DNA from: Moniliella sp. 'wahieum'
Taxonomy: Eukaryota; Basidiomycota; Moniliellomycetes; Moniliellales; Moniliellaceae
DNA length: 64,000 nucleotides
Direction: 5' to 3'
Assembly: GCA_003971905.1 (NCBI GenBank)
Contig: RSEE01000055.1
Coordinates: 389,579 to 453,578 of the forward strand
The number at the start of each line of letters is the position of its first letter. The first letter of the stretch is position 1. This document shows, in pieces, positions 1 through 11,821 of this stretch. Under the pieces are notes generated by a model that saw only the letters and a program-made list of their open reading frames with translations, was not told the DNA's origin and ran no database searches. The position numbers were made by a program, and so were the translations under genes.

Positions 1-370
1 GGGCTGCCCAGCAGCTTTGGAGGAACGAAGGGGCTTGTTCATCTTGTAAAACCCGTACCTGCACAGCACATTGGTCAGCTCCATCGTTTCTTCCACCACT
101 GTCTATCCTTTCCACCATATGCCTCCAAAACCACCACAGGAAGAGGGGGGACGCGTACATATTGAGCTGGCGGACAAAGGAGCTAAAGTTATTGTGGTTG
201 AAGTGTTGGCCAAGCACGTTGGTCGTAAACGCTTCCACGTCGGAAATGATGACACTGGTCCCACTGGCGTTCCAAGCCAGGTGGCTGGCCGGGTCAGCCT
301 CGGCGTCCTGGACCATCTTGTACAGTTTGTACACAAACCTTGACTTGCGATCCTTTTCCCGGTAATCCAT
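1..370 (-). CDS. HSF-type DNA-binding transcription factor, 5' part only
   Basis: Nuclear transcription factor of the heat-shock-factor fold (HSF, Skn7, Sfl1 group), which binds nGAAn-type sites. Read on the minus strand, the ATG at 370 opens MDYREKDRKSRFVYKLYKMV, so the winged-helix domain begins about 11 residues in. The hallmark HNNFSSFVRQLNMYGF is split by an intron: exon 1 is 370-159, the intron is 158-59 (GTACGC...GCAG, 100 nt, phase 2), and exon 2 runs from 58 off the left edge, giving YGFYKMNKP. This exon pair is intact, with no frameshift. Only about 90 residues are visible, so the coiled coil or receiver domain that would separate HSF1, Skn7 and Sfl1 types lies outside. The very short N-terminus before the domain is unlike yeast Hsf1. 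The domain call is secure; the subtype is not. Confidence 0.85.
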   Translation of the reverse strand, partial: MDYREKDRKSRFVYKLYKMVQDAEADPASHLAWNASGTSVIISDVEAFTTNVLGQHFNHNNFSSFVRQLNMYASPLFLWWFWRHMVERIDSGGRNDGADQCAVQVRVLQDEQAPSFLQSCWAA

Positions 371-3300
371 CAAGCCCTCTGGGACTGCTTGGGGCAGAGG
401 CACGGCTGGAGCAGGGAGTGGGACCTCACTGCTTGTCCTGGGTACAGGAAGGGATGGGGGGGCCGGGGAGCAGGCAAGGAGCTGGCTGGGGGGAGGCCGC
501 GGGGGGCGCGGGTGGGTTGTAACGTGGCAAAGCAGGAGTAGGCTGATGCTTGGTCCTGTCCACGAAGAGACGGCTGTGGGGGAGAGCACGAGAGGGACAA
601 GTTGGGGTCACTGGTGCAGAGTTCGGCGCTTGACGTGACCGTGTGTGGAAGAAGGTCATAGGAGCTGGGAGTGTGCTGAACCGGCGGCCAGACGGCCGGG
701 GGGCAGGGGGAAGGAGTCCCGGAAGAGACCGGAGGTGAGGGGTGGGCTGGGGGCGAGTGGGAGAGGGGCGCGTGGGGGCTGGTTGTCAGAGATGGGAGTG
801 TGCATGATCGATGTTGGTGGTTGGGAGAAGAGCAGGGGGTTGGAGGCAGGGGGCGAAGGGTACTGTCGGGCCAAGGCGAGGCGCGTCTGGTTGATATTTA
901 GTGCATTTGCACGGCCCTTCTCCAACACTCTTTCTGAGAGGCTATAGGATGCGGACAGAGGCGGGGCATATAATGGTTGCACGTTGCGCAGCCTGCCGTG
1001 GGGTAGCAAGGGGCGAAAGGGCCCCTATGTATGTGCCAGCATCATCACTAATATGATCGAAGTACAAACACACAGCCTACTACGTACGAACCGAGGTGAA
1101 GAGTGATGCAAGTGATGCAACCCCGTGAAGTTGCAAAACGGTGCAAGTAGACGCAGCACGCGCGAGTACCTGAGTACTACTGAGCTCCAGTACCCTCCCA
1201 GCACTCAGTCTGAGTACTCAGTGAGTGTCCACAGTGGTGACATACCTGTGACATCGATCATCCTGATCCACCACATCCGGATCTTGAGGCGACGCCGAGG
1301 CGGGGCCGAGGCGGAGCAGAGCGTCCAAACAGAGACTCCCAAAAGGCAGAACCGCCCAGAGCCGACCAACACGAGCGGTACAACAGCGACATGTGTGGGA
1401 CATCATATACAATTCCGTCGGTCCTCGCATCACAGTATTTTGCACCTAGTACGCCCCTTCCAAGCTTTTCTCCGCTTCCCGCTTCCATGTACCACCAACC
1501 GCTGCTCTGTGTGCTTTTGCAGTCTCTCCAAAGTTCCCCATCGATCCCCATAATCGTGCATCGGCCCATCCTCGACATCGATCATCGGAGTCTCCTGAAT
1601 CTGCTATGCATCACACATGCCCGCGACGACCGGCTACTTTTCGGGGCCTGGCGGTCGGCGGCACTCTTGTGCTCAATACGTGCCTCAGCTGAGGCCTCAG
1701 CCTGAGGCCTCAACGTCTCAACCACAACACACTTGTAACTCTCATCGGCACCTTCAACGTCAAAAGCATTACATATACCCTGGAAATGCGCCGCAATTCA
1801 GCGGGATTAGGCGATTAGGAGAGTAGCAACATAGCTACTAGTACCACCTAAAATTTCCTAAAAGCCCGACAACAAGTCACTATAGTGACTTGCCCTCTTG
1901 TGCCTCTACCCTTCTGCTTATTGCAACCCTCGACAACTCCGCACTTGCCCAAGTCCCTTGGTCTGAGATCTGAGTCTTGAGAATTCCTCAATCGCTCATC
2001 GCCTCAGGCCCTCAGATCTATGAGAGCCGCTGAGCGCGAGCGGGCGAAGGCCAGCGGCGCGACCACCAATAACACATGCAACGCCGAGCTTGGCACAAGC
2101 CCCTCGGTCTGGGATATGTCAGGGATGTCGACGAGGGATGTCGATACGTCTGGATGAGCGCGCAGCTGCGCGCTACGCGCGAGCGCGAGCGCGAGCACCA
2201 GCTTGTGCAACTTGGAGCTTGGCACAAACCCTCTCTGACGTGGTGTCCAGCGTGGCGCCCCAGCCTCCATCATGCATCGTACATCATGCATCGCTAGTCA
2301 CACCGAGCACCGACCCCCGAGCACCGATCAACACCGAGCACCGACCACCGACCGCCGGTATGTAGTAAGACCTAAGGCTCAAGGCCCAGGGGAGGACCAA
2401 ACGAAACGCAGACACCATCCAGCATCGGGCCCCTTTCTCAGCTAGTCTGCTACAGCTCCAGTGAGTACTGAGTTAGCCCGGGGCTACGGGGGGCAGGGGA
2501 GGAGAAAGAGGCTCAATACATAGTGCGCCCCATGTGTCATGTCTGGGATATGGTGCATGGCGTCTGTGACATGTGACATGCCACATGCGACTTTGAATGG
2601 ATGGGACATGGGACATGGGATTGTCTGATGAGTTCGATCAATCATAGTGACCCTCTCGATCAGATCACCGATCACCAAGCATATCTCAGATCTGACCTCA
2701 GACTACAGAGATTCATATGTTCTCGTTCAAGTTCAGCGGTGTACACTGGCCTGCGGCCTGAGGAGACACGTTTTCTGGACCAGGTGTGCAAAACAGGTTA
2801 AAAAAGCCCCAAAGTAGCCGCGCCACATGCACAATACTCCGCGTACACTTACGTACCATCGGAGCCGCGCTGGGCCGCGCTAGGCTGCGCTGCGCCTCTT
2901 TTGCGCATCAAGCTTCAAAAGCTTCAAGCTTCAAGCTGGCTCGTTTCCTTAACCTGATCTCAGACCCCGCGAAACGCCCCACTCGACTCCACACTTATCA
3001 AGGTCACTAGGTCACTCGAGGTGGTGACATGGTGACCAAGTCGGGTTAGGCCTTAGGCCTTAGGCCTTAGGCATTCGTACCCTTAGTAGGGTCAGTTGGC
3101 TTGCCTCCTGTTGCTTTTGGTCTGTGCTCCAACACGCCACAACTGTGGAAAAATTGACTCCACCGGGCCACCGTCGGCACCACTTTTTTTTTCAGATCTC
3201 AGACTGAGATCTCACCGGTCACCGGTCTCAGATCTCACCCCAGCCTGTCAAATTAAGAAGGGGGTGTGGACCATCACATGTCACACAGCCACGGCATCAC

Positions 3301-3861
3301 TTTTACTGGGTATCATATAATTATACCAAGCACGTTCGCTCCCGACACCATGTCCGCCTCGGATTTTCTGGATTCTCGACAACCATAGGTTTGAAGATGA
3401 AGAGGAGGCAGCTAAGTGGAGACGAGAGGATGGCTGTATTGAATCAAATGGCCGGAAAGGGTCAGGAGTTGGACAGGACGAGAAGGGAAAGTGGGGAAAA
3501 GGATCGCCACTGATCGAGGATGCTGACTGTTCGCTGTCCCTTTTTTGGTAACCCCCTCCTAAGCCCTATCGCACTAGCATGGCTGTTGACAGCACGAAGC
3601 AGACGAAGCAAGCGAAGGCTGCGAAGGCACTAAGAATATCATCCGATAGCACTTCCTCGTAATGCATAACGCAGAACACTTGGTAGCATATACCAGTTTT
3701 GAAGAAGATAGGACAATCATTTTTTCTAGTTGTGGTACAAATCACATATTGGGTTACCGAACCCTGACAGCGTTGGCAGCAGTAGGTCCACAAGCGTGCA
3801 AACCCGACCTTGAGCAACGCCTGTTGTTGTTTGTCGAGGCGCTTCGCACCGAGATTGCATC
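371..3861. other. Gene-poor spacer upstream of the HSF gene
   Basis: I see no conserved protein here. Open frames are short and overlap on both strands. The DNA is full of short palindromes repeated close together: AAGCTT runs near 2910-2935, CCTTAGG runs near 3050-3070, AGATCT and ACCGGT runs near 3195-3235, and AGTACT/GAGTAC words near 1165-1225. A CTTGGCACAA word occurs twice, near 2089 and 2219. An open frame from 3662 runs straight into the LTR that begins at 3862; it has no recognisable domain. Confidence 0.6.
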
Positions 3862-4744
3862 TGTCACGGGCTGCGGCGGACTCGAGATGGTCCGACCGAA
3901 GCTAAGGCCCGCCTGCTCCGCACATGCCCAGTAGAGCGTGCTCCGCAGGCCAACTAAGTGCGATGATGGTTGGCTAAATTAAGTATCATGGCCGAAGGGC
4001 CATGCTCCGCGCGGCAATAGTCGCCTCCCGCCCAAGTCCAACAAGTCGGCCGGCCTAAATAAGGCCACCGAGCTTCCAGTGCCGTGGCGACGTCTGTCGC
4101 CCCGTCCCCGTTTCCTTTTCCTTTCTCGGTCGCGCCTGCGGCGACCACCCCGCTTTTGACATGTCTTCCTTTCTACACCCCCTCTTGTATCCGTTTCCCT
4201 TTTGATCCTGCCTGTACCCCTGGTTGATGGGGATCTTTTCCCCCACCTTCCATTCTCGTCATCTCTCGTCCCCATTCTCGTCATCTCTCGTCCCCATTCT
4301 CGTCATCTCTCGTCCTTTCCCGCCTATCCGGTCCGACTCCTGCCCGTTTTCCAGCCAATTGATCCAGTACAGGCAGCTCCTCTTGTTAGCGTCCGACATC
4401 TCCTCCGACCTCGTCCTCCAGCCATTCGTCAGTCCAGTCGCGCGAGCCCTCCTCTGGCTGCGTCGATTTCCAGTCTCAGTTGAGGCAGTGTTTGTCGGCC
4501 GCTGTCTCCTCCTCCCCTCCCTAAGTCCCGGAGGCTTCAGACACGTTACTATGGCCCAAGCCGGTGCAGACGCAGCCTTGCCACACGTGCAGCGGCCCCA
4601 CCAAAGGCCTCTCCTCGTCCCTAGCACCGCTCGGATACACCAGCCAGCCCAAGCCCGAAGCTACCGTGAGTCGACCTACCGTCGCCTAAGGGAATGTACC
4701 CCAAAACCCCAGGGCGGGCCCCCTAGCGGCGCCCGCCGGTGACA
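3862..4744. mobile_element. Solo LTR, copy 1 (Ty3/Gypsy- or Copia-like, 883 bp)
   Basis: The element starts TGTCACGGGC and ends GCCCGCCGGTGACA, so it has the TG...CA ends of an LTR with short inverted termini. Its last ~230 bp match the end of the element at 61,975-62,901 closely, sharing GGCTTCAGACACG, TACCGTGAGTCG and GGGCGGGCCCC. Flanking pentamers are GCATC (left) and CGATC (right), an imperfect target-site duplication. There is no internal coding region, so it is a solo LTR. A TATA-like TAAATAAGG lies near 4055. Orientation cannot be assigned with certainty. Confidence 0.75.
4252..4315. repeat. 22-bp direct repeat, about 3 copies, inside LTR copy 1
   Basis: ATTCTCGTCATCTCTCGTCC is repeated with a 22-bp period at 4252, 4274 and 4296. 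The corresponding part of LTR copy 2 lacks it, so it expanded after the two copies separated. Confidence 0.8.
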
Positions 4745-5785
4745 CGATCAGTGGGACATATATAACAGGGAACTGGCCTTGGGAGTTGGGGGCAAAAGGC
4801 GTTGCGGCTATTCCCGATACTCCCCCGTTTTGATGGTGAACGTCATCAGTGCGCCGACGCTTGACGTCGCTTTAATGCAATGTCACACGGTACTAATGAC
4901 GCACGGTATGTCGCCCGTCAAGAGGGAGCACGCATACGAACCAAGGATGGTCTCAAAGGTGTGCATTAGAGGTTTTGGACAGTGGGTTGCCGGAGTAGTA
5001 GTATGCCGATGGGTATGCTGTGGTCCACAGGACGTAGAGTGTGGGCCACAGACTGTTCATACCCGGGTGCACCTGGGGGAACGACGGATAGAAGGGAGGG
5101 GGGGGAGGTTAGGGGGGTCAGCAGGAGGGTCGCACGTCATACCTTTAGCTTCTTTAATGATCAGGTAGGGTACGTGGAAGGCCAAGGAAGGCGCGGATCC
5201 AGGATCACGTTTGCGCATTCGTTGTGGCAGCTTCACACGGGCCTGTTTGGCAGGGCGTAGTTAGTCTTGGCCAATGCCTTGGAGATGATCAAAAGGGATA
5301 GATCAATCTTCTTGTTTTACAAAAGAGGTCCACCGACCGAGATGACATGTTTGACATACGCTTCTCCGCCGTTCCCACGTCCCAGTTCATAAGCATTTCC
5401 CGTCAACCAATCTCGATGGCAATCTCCTTGAATTTGGGACCCTTCTTGTCGTGCATTTCAGGGCGGGTTCAGTACAGCCCCGCATAGCGGGTTTCTTGTT
5501 GATCACAAGAGGAAGGGGAAATATCCCTTTGAGAACTCGAGCTTGAAGATACTGATAAACGTCTTGCTCACCCGCTGCTCAGTCGCTTGTTCAGTCGGCG
5601 CCGATGCGAATCGCCGCCGCAAAAGGCCGGCACACCAAAAATTTAACCCGCACGGCCAAGTTGGGATCACTATAACTTACCTCGGCATCGTGCTCGCAGC
5701 CCTTGGCAATGGTGTATTAATCGCGCTTCAATCACTCCTTCCTGCTTGGTCGCGTGGATCCTTTGGACCACAACGGACATCTAAG
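4745..5785. other. Spacer between LTR copy 1 and the hairpin satellite
   Basis: No conserved coding signal seen. A TATATAA lies just after the LTR at about 4759. Open frames here are below 130 codons and show no domain. Confidence 0.5.
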
Positions 5786-6320
5786 TACATCGACTAACCA
5801 AGCGTAAGCACAAGAGAGACTCTCTCTCAGTGGGAAGCACCAGAGCATAGACCGGCTCGGCAGTACATTGACTAACTAAGGCTGATAGCAAGTGTTGGCT
5901 CTCTCAGTGCGAAGCGCCAGAGAGGAGACCAGCTCGGCACTACAGTGACTAACTCAGGGTGATAGCACTGAGTGATGGCTCTCTCAGTACGAAGCGCCAG
6001 AGAGCAGAGCCTCTCGGCAGTATAGTCTAACAAGGCGTGACGCGTGAGCGCACGAGTCTCTCTCAGTGGGAAGCACCAGAGCGCAGACGAGCTCGATAGT
6101 CCATTGACTCACTACGCGTGAGCACAAGAGACTCTCTCAGGGGGAAGCAGCAGATGGCTGGCCAGCTCGGCAGTACATTGACTAACTAAGTGTGAGCACC
6201 AGTGCCTCTCTCAGTGGGTAGCATCCGAGAGCAGGGCCGCTCGGGGTTTCATTGACTAGCGAAGCGTGAGCACAACAAACTCTCTCTATGGGAGGCACCG
6301 GAGGGAAGGGTGGATCGGCT
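5786..6320. repeat. Tandem repeat, ~77-bp unit, 7 diverged copies, each with a hairpin
   Basis: Units begin near 5786, 5864, 5941, 6021, 6099, 6174 and 6248 with TACATTGACTAACTAAG or variants, giving spacings of 74-80 bp. Each unit then has CTCTCTCAGTG(G/C)GAAGC(A/G)CCAGAG and GACCAGCTCGGCAG. The CTCTC...GAGAG arms and an inner GTG(C/G)-GAA-GC(G/A)C arm can fold into a hairpin in most copies. Copies differ by substitutions and small indels, so the array is old rather than freshly amplified. It has no open frame running through it. It could be a satellite, or a set of small structured RNAs. Confidence 0.8.
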
Positions 6321-7722
6321 ATGGCGTGCCTAGGCCAGTGCTCCAGTCGGCAGGCTCTCTCACCTACTGTCTGCCTGACCTGGGGGTAACTATAGGGCCC
6401 AGTAGTCGTCGCATCGAGCTGCAGTCAACCATTGCGACACCCCCCCCCCATCTTCCCACACGCGTCAAACACATGTGCTTGTCTGATCCATCAGTATCAT
6501 CAATTGAACCGTTGCGGGGTGTAGGCGTCTGTCATAACAATACATCGCCAAGTGACGGTACGAGACTCTCAAGTCCACCATTCTGCAATTCCGGGATGAG
6601 CGATCGATGCACATCTTCCTTCTGTTGCCCAAGAAAATCAACGAGAGACGGAATTGAGGGCGTGTATTGTATGTAGGAACACAACGGTTTGTACTATAGT
6701 CTCGCTGCGTAATATGACCTCTGCAACATGTCCAGCTGCAAAAACGGCCTTGGAGATCGGTGATGAGCTTGTTGTCCGTCGTATTATATCACAGGCCTCG
6801 GAGGGTAATCTTGACTTTGGCGCGGCTGTTTCTCTCTCGGCCCTGGCAGATGGGGGGAATTGAGCTGGCTTGAAGCTAGATTGCTTTGGTTCTCGATCAA
6901 GAGGTAGGGCATGTCAACGTGGGACGTATTGTAACCAATGGCTATCTGCTCTGCCTGTTTGCTGTGTTGTGAAATGTGAAATGTGAAATGCTAAATCTGA
7001 AACGTTACACCTTGAACGTTCAACATGGAGGCGCTCCTTGTCGCTCTCACATCTCACGCGTCACGTGCAATGCTCGCTGGGCACTTGGCTGGGGGGCTGC
7101 CCGTCTGGCGTTGCTCCGCCTGGGCCGCCGGGTAGACGCAGGTCGAGGCAGATCGAGGCAGACAAGCGCAAGGCATCAGCAGGAGTACTCGGTGCAACGT
7201 CCAGTCCCCGTGCACCTCAGCCACACAAGCCCACGTCATTAACGTCATTTGTCCCCGGGACGCTAGTGGTGCAGTGCCCGTCTGCGTGCACAGCGTGTCC
7301 ACCGCTATTTCCACCAAGCCTCACCGGCTGAAATTTCACTCTCGCCCCATCCGATGGTGCGGTGCGTGTGGTGCGACGCGCGTGAAAGCGCGCTGGGGGA
7401 CAGGAAGCTGGCCGCTGCGCTTGGCGCTTCCTACTGGCTGGCCAGTTTCACGAACCCAGCATCATTCACAGCATCCCACCTGCGCTGGCTGCTGCGCGGG
7501 GCAAGCAAGCAAGCCCAGCCAGCCCAGCCCACAGCAGCGCTTCCCACGTCCACCCCAGCCGCACCCCCCCCTGCATCCTGCCCACCTCAGCCTGCCCACC
7601 GGCCCAGCACTCCTCCGACTCCCGGGCCCACCTTTAAGTCCACCAGCGCCTCCCGCCCCCCCCTCCCCCGTCGTCTTTTCCCTTTCCCTTTCCCACCACC
7701 ACGTCCCCTCCTCCCCTCGGCC
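6321..7722. other. Spacer and upstream region of the dehydrogenase gene
   Basis: No conserved gene seen. The last ~250 bases are strongly C-rich on the plus strand, a pyrimidine tract that recurs just upstream of several genes here and probably belongs to the core promoter or 5' UTR. A poly-C run lies at about 6440-6449. Confidence 0.5.
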
Positions 7723-8951
7723 ATGGCATCCACCGTTCCATCCTGGAAACGCTCGGCCGACCAAGGCCCCGTCCTCTCCTACCGTGCCCCCTTGTCGCTC
7801 GACACGCTCCTGGGCCTGCTCAACGCGACGCTCCTCAAGCCATGGGCACTGCTCCTTCTCCCGCTTGGCGCGGTGGCCGAGGCCGTGCACAAGGGCACCG
7901 TGCCTGCGCCCGCATCGCTGCTCGATACGCTGCACACGCAAGGGGTCAACGGTGTGCTGACCGCTCTGCGGCCCGTAGCGCACACGGCGACAGTGAGCAA
8001 GTGGCTGTTTGTCCTCGTCTTGCTCTGGAACCTGCACCGCACAGCGACGCGCTACGTGAAGAACTTGGGAGCCTTCCGTGCCGACCCAATTGATTTTGAG
8101 AAGGATGTGATTGTCGTGACGGGAGGTGCGGCCGGGATTGGCAAGGCAGTAGTAGAACTACTGTCGCACAAACATCATGCCAAAGTGGCCGTTTTGGACA
8201 TGGCTGCTCCTCACCTACGCACCAGCACCAGCTGGTGCCCCCCATCCTGTACATCAAGACGGACGTGACGTCCAAAGCGGCTGTCGCTGCTGCCGCGCAG
8301 CAGATTAAGGAGACGTTTGGTTCGGACCCGGCTGTCTTGGTGAACAATGCCGGTTTGGCAGAGGGACATCGGTTGTTGGATGTGGACTTGGCGTTGGTGG
8401 AACGTTTGTGGCGGGTGAACACGTTGGCGCACTATGTCACCATTCAACAGTTCCTCCCAGCTATGATTGCCTCTAACCACGGTCACGTCGTTAGTGTCGC
8501 TTCGTCGGCTTCTTACATGTCGATCCCGCAGCTCGGCACGTACGCCATGACCAAGAGCGGGGCTTTGGCTGTGCACGAGGCCTTGACGGGCGAACTGCGG
8601 GCGCGGTACAATGCGCGTAGGGTACGCACCACCGTCGTTTGTCCTACCAAGGTCCGTACCGCCTTGGGTGACGCCTTGGAAGACCAAGCCAACCAATTGC
8701 TCGCACCTACCTTGGAACCAGTCCAAGTCGGCCAACGTATTGTCGATGCCATTAAATCCGGGATGAGCATGCAAATCATCATGCCGGGCATCATGAACAT
8801 TCTCCCCGTTGCCAGTCGCGGCCCGGCATGGGCTCGCCGCCTGGTAGAAGTCATTGGCGATACCGATAACAACGTCACGGACAAATCCATCAGTCGCGCC
8901 ACTAGCAACGGCTACGGCGTCGACATCAAATCGCCCAACAAGAAGGACTGA
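7723..8951 (+). CDS. Membrane-anchored short-chain dehydrogenase/reductase
   Basis: NAD(P)-dependent oxidoreductase of the classical SDR family, resembling the 17-beta-hydroxysteroid or retinol dehydrogenase-like group. The start at 7723 sits in CGGCCATGG. Residues ~20-110 hold hydrophobic stretches that should anchor it to ER or lipid-droplet membrane. The Rossmann motif TGGAAGIGKA lies at ~8117-8146, the NNAG motif at ~8344, the catalytic serine in VSVASSASY at ~8491-8517, and the YAMTK (YxxxK) pair at ~8541-8555. The frame changes once near 8200-8230, between the beta-2 region and the TDVTS motif; all family motifs flank it in order, so I read this as a sequence error or a tiny intron. The tail after ~8830 is hydrophilic. 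Substrate cannot be read from sequence. Confidence 0.88.
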
Positions 8952-11821
8952 TGGTGTCTCTGCGTCTCTGATCCGATCCGATTCAATTCAATCCGAATCT
9001 GATCCGATCCAACAAGGTGTAAGCCCAGCGCTGCCCATCCTGGGAAACATTGGGTTTCTCTTTCTCCTCCTGGTTGCATGCCTCGCTTTGGGAACCGTCT
9101 CGCTAGTCCCTGGTCCCCGACGACCTCGAGTGCGCAAGGCGAAACCAAAGGTCTGGCATCCCATTCAGTTCCTGGCTAATGTCACATGTCATCGGTCCTC
9201 GATACTCAACTTACCTCGGCATACCTACTTTGTGTCCATTGTGCATACATAGCTCGCACTCTGTAGGACAGTGCTAGTGGTGCAGATGGATGAATTCATC
9301 AATCATGCCCATGCACATAGATAGTACCTTCCGTCGCGCGCGTTAGTACGAATGGAGAATCGCATTCTACTATGGCAGACATGCAGGCACCTCTACATAG
9401 TTTAACTCCCAGAAACGGCATCCGTCGCTTGACTCCTTTACGCTTCACGCTCCACGGTCCACGCTTTTCACTTTCACGTGACGCGTGAAGCTTGAAGCTT
9501 GAAGCCTCACTAGTCCCTAGTCCCTCTTCAAGCTTCACGACACGGGGCGTTGGTTCCATGGAGGAGGCAATGGGAGAGCGGGCCAAGAAGACAAACGAAA
9601 AACGAAAAACCAAAACCAAAAGGGAAACAAAAAGGAAAAGGAAAGGAAAACGTGCCCTCGCCGGGATTCGAGCCGCCGGGGCAACTAATAACTTGTTCGT
9701 GCAGTGTGTAGTACAGTTAGTTCCTCGTGATCGAACCCGATGGTCAATGGGAAACGTTGCGCCTTAACCACTATTTGATCCCGAGTGTGCATGAACTCAT
9801 GAACGAAGGGGCAACGAGACGAAATACTTGAGGGGTGGAGTTGGAACCTGGATCGGTCCACGCTTAAACTTGCACCTTCAAGTCCAACAAGTCCAACAAG
9901 TTCAACGAGTCCAACCTTGGAAACTGTAGCTTGGTCGAATTTCCCAGCCGAACCGAGGTGGGTGGGGTGGGGCTTAGCGCTTAGCCTTTACTAGGGCACA
10001 TAGGAAGGGCCTATATAGGAACCTCCTACGGCAACAGCAGACATCTATCTGCATCCCAAAACTACCTATAGTAGTTCGGACCTCGTACCTAGAACCTAGC
10101 CACTAGCCACCACACGTCCCGCATCACGCATCATGCACCACTAGGAATTGCTTTGGGGACCATTATGCATTGCATTACCGGATACCGGTTACCCATTGCA
10201 TATTGCACCCAACCCAACGTCCAACCAAACCAAAACCCAAAACCCAAAACCCAAAGACCCTGGCCGGGCCGGGCGAACCGCCGGAGACCAAGCGCCAACG
10301 AGGCCCGAGGCACGACGCACGACGCAGGTCCAATCGATCATCCAGATCTACGATCTAAAATCTAATCCAGACGGGCCGATCCCCCGCGCCACGATACCAG
10401 GTTACCACTACACCAGGAGACCACACAAGAGACCACACAGGAGACCAGCACCACCGGTGACTCCGGTGACTAGTGACTAGTGACTGGGAATTAATTGCTG
10501 GTACCCGGTACCTCGCCGCACGCGTGGCGCCCGCGCTCCTCCCCCCTGCAGTGTGGTGCCCAGTGGGGTGGCGGATGGATCGATGGTCGATGATCGAGGA
10601 AGCAGCGCAGTGGCTCGGTGCCAGGCCCCAGACGACACGCAAAGCAAAGTAAAGCAAAGCAAAGCAAAGACCGCCGAGTTGGACGGTGGCTGGTGGCTGG
10701 TGGCTGTTTTCTGCTGGCTTGGGGGCTGGGGGACGTGTAGGTGCGGGCAGGTACCCGGTACGGACCAAGCTCCCAGCAGCGAGAGTCTTCCCGTCCCGCG
10801 TCCTGAGCGCCCTGAGCGCCCTGGGCCTCAGGTGCGGGTGACCGGTGAGGCCGTGAGGCCTTAGGCTGAGGTTTCAGTTGACATGAACCTGGGCGGCGCA
10901 GAGGTACTGAGTACGTGGAGGCGCAGTAAGGGCTAGGGTTGGCGTGTCGATCCTGGCGATCAGCATCATGCACCACCCATCATGCATCAGCGATCCTTCG
11001 ATCCCTCGACCAGGGGGGCGCCAGAGCAGAGCAGAGCACACCCCAGCGCAGCAGGGCACACAGGGCACAGCAGGGCACAGAAGAACACGGCAGAGCACGG
11101 CAGAGCACTGCCCACTGCCCACCGAGCGCCGAGCGCCGAGGCGCAGCGCTTGTGCTTGTGCTTGCCGGGTACCCGCGGACGCTGGGCACGAGCGCCCAGC
11201 AGGAGCGCACTCAGGCGGACTACGATGTCTGATCGGTGATCCGTCGTCTCACAGTACTGGTACTGCACTGAGGTACTGAGGCCTGGCCTGGAAGCTGGAC
11301 CGGCCGCAGCAGGAGTAGGGTTACTGGTTACTGGTTAGGCCGTGGGCTGGCGTACGCGTGGTGTGGCGCGTGGGGCTGGTCACCGGTCACCGGTCAGCGG
11401 TCACTGGTCAGCCGAGCTCAGCGGGGCGCCTTGCTGGTCGCCAGGGGGCGCGTGAGCAGCGACGGGTGAGCGGTGAGCATGGCGCGTCGTTTGTCGCTGG
11501 CTGCGGCCGTGTGATGCGCTGCCCCGATCAGACGAGCAGACGGTGTGGTGGCGGCGCGAGAGAGAAGCGAGAGAAGCAGCGCGAGTGCGCAGGCAGTACG
11601 CAGCACGCAGTACGCAGCACGCAGTACGCAGCACAGTACACTGCACACTGCACACTGCACGCACCACACCGCACAGCACACCGCAAGAACACAGTCACTA
11701 GGCACGCAGTACACAGCACACTGCCCGCCGCTCTTTCCCCCCCCTTTTCCCACCCCCACCACCGCTTGCCACCGCCTGCTTGCCTCTGCTCTGCTCTGCT
11801 CTGCTCCCCTTGCACCACGCA
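8952..11821. other. Gene-poor spacer
   Basis: No conserved protein seen. It contains a tRNA-like stretch on the minus strand (9655-9787), AAGCTT repeats near 9487-9504, an A-rich AACCAAAACC-type run near 10215-10255, and iterated ACTAGTGACTAGTGACT near 10470. Long open frames on both strands between 10,490 and 11,800 follow the GC-rich composition and carry no domain. Confidence 0.5.
9655..9787 (-). tRNA. Degenerate or error-containing tRNA-like sequence
   Basis: The minus strand has an A-box-like ATAGTGGTTAAGGCG followed 85-90 bases later by a B-box-like GGCTCGAATCC, with partly complementary ends (CACTCG near 9785 and CGAGGGC near 9655). The D-arm wording is typical of Ser or Leu tRNAs, but the T-stem needs two inserted bases removed and no clean anticodon arm forms. 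A second B-box-like GGGTTCGATCA lies between them. It may be an intron-containing tRNA with sequence errors, or a decayed copy. Confidence 0.3.

Noticed and set aside
5786-6320. CRISPR-like array
   Set aside because: Units are contiguous and diverged with no unique spacers, and the genome is eukaryotic.
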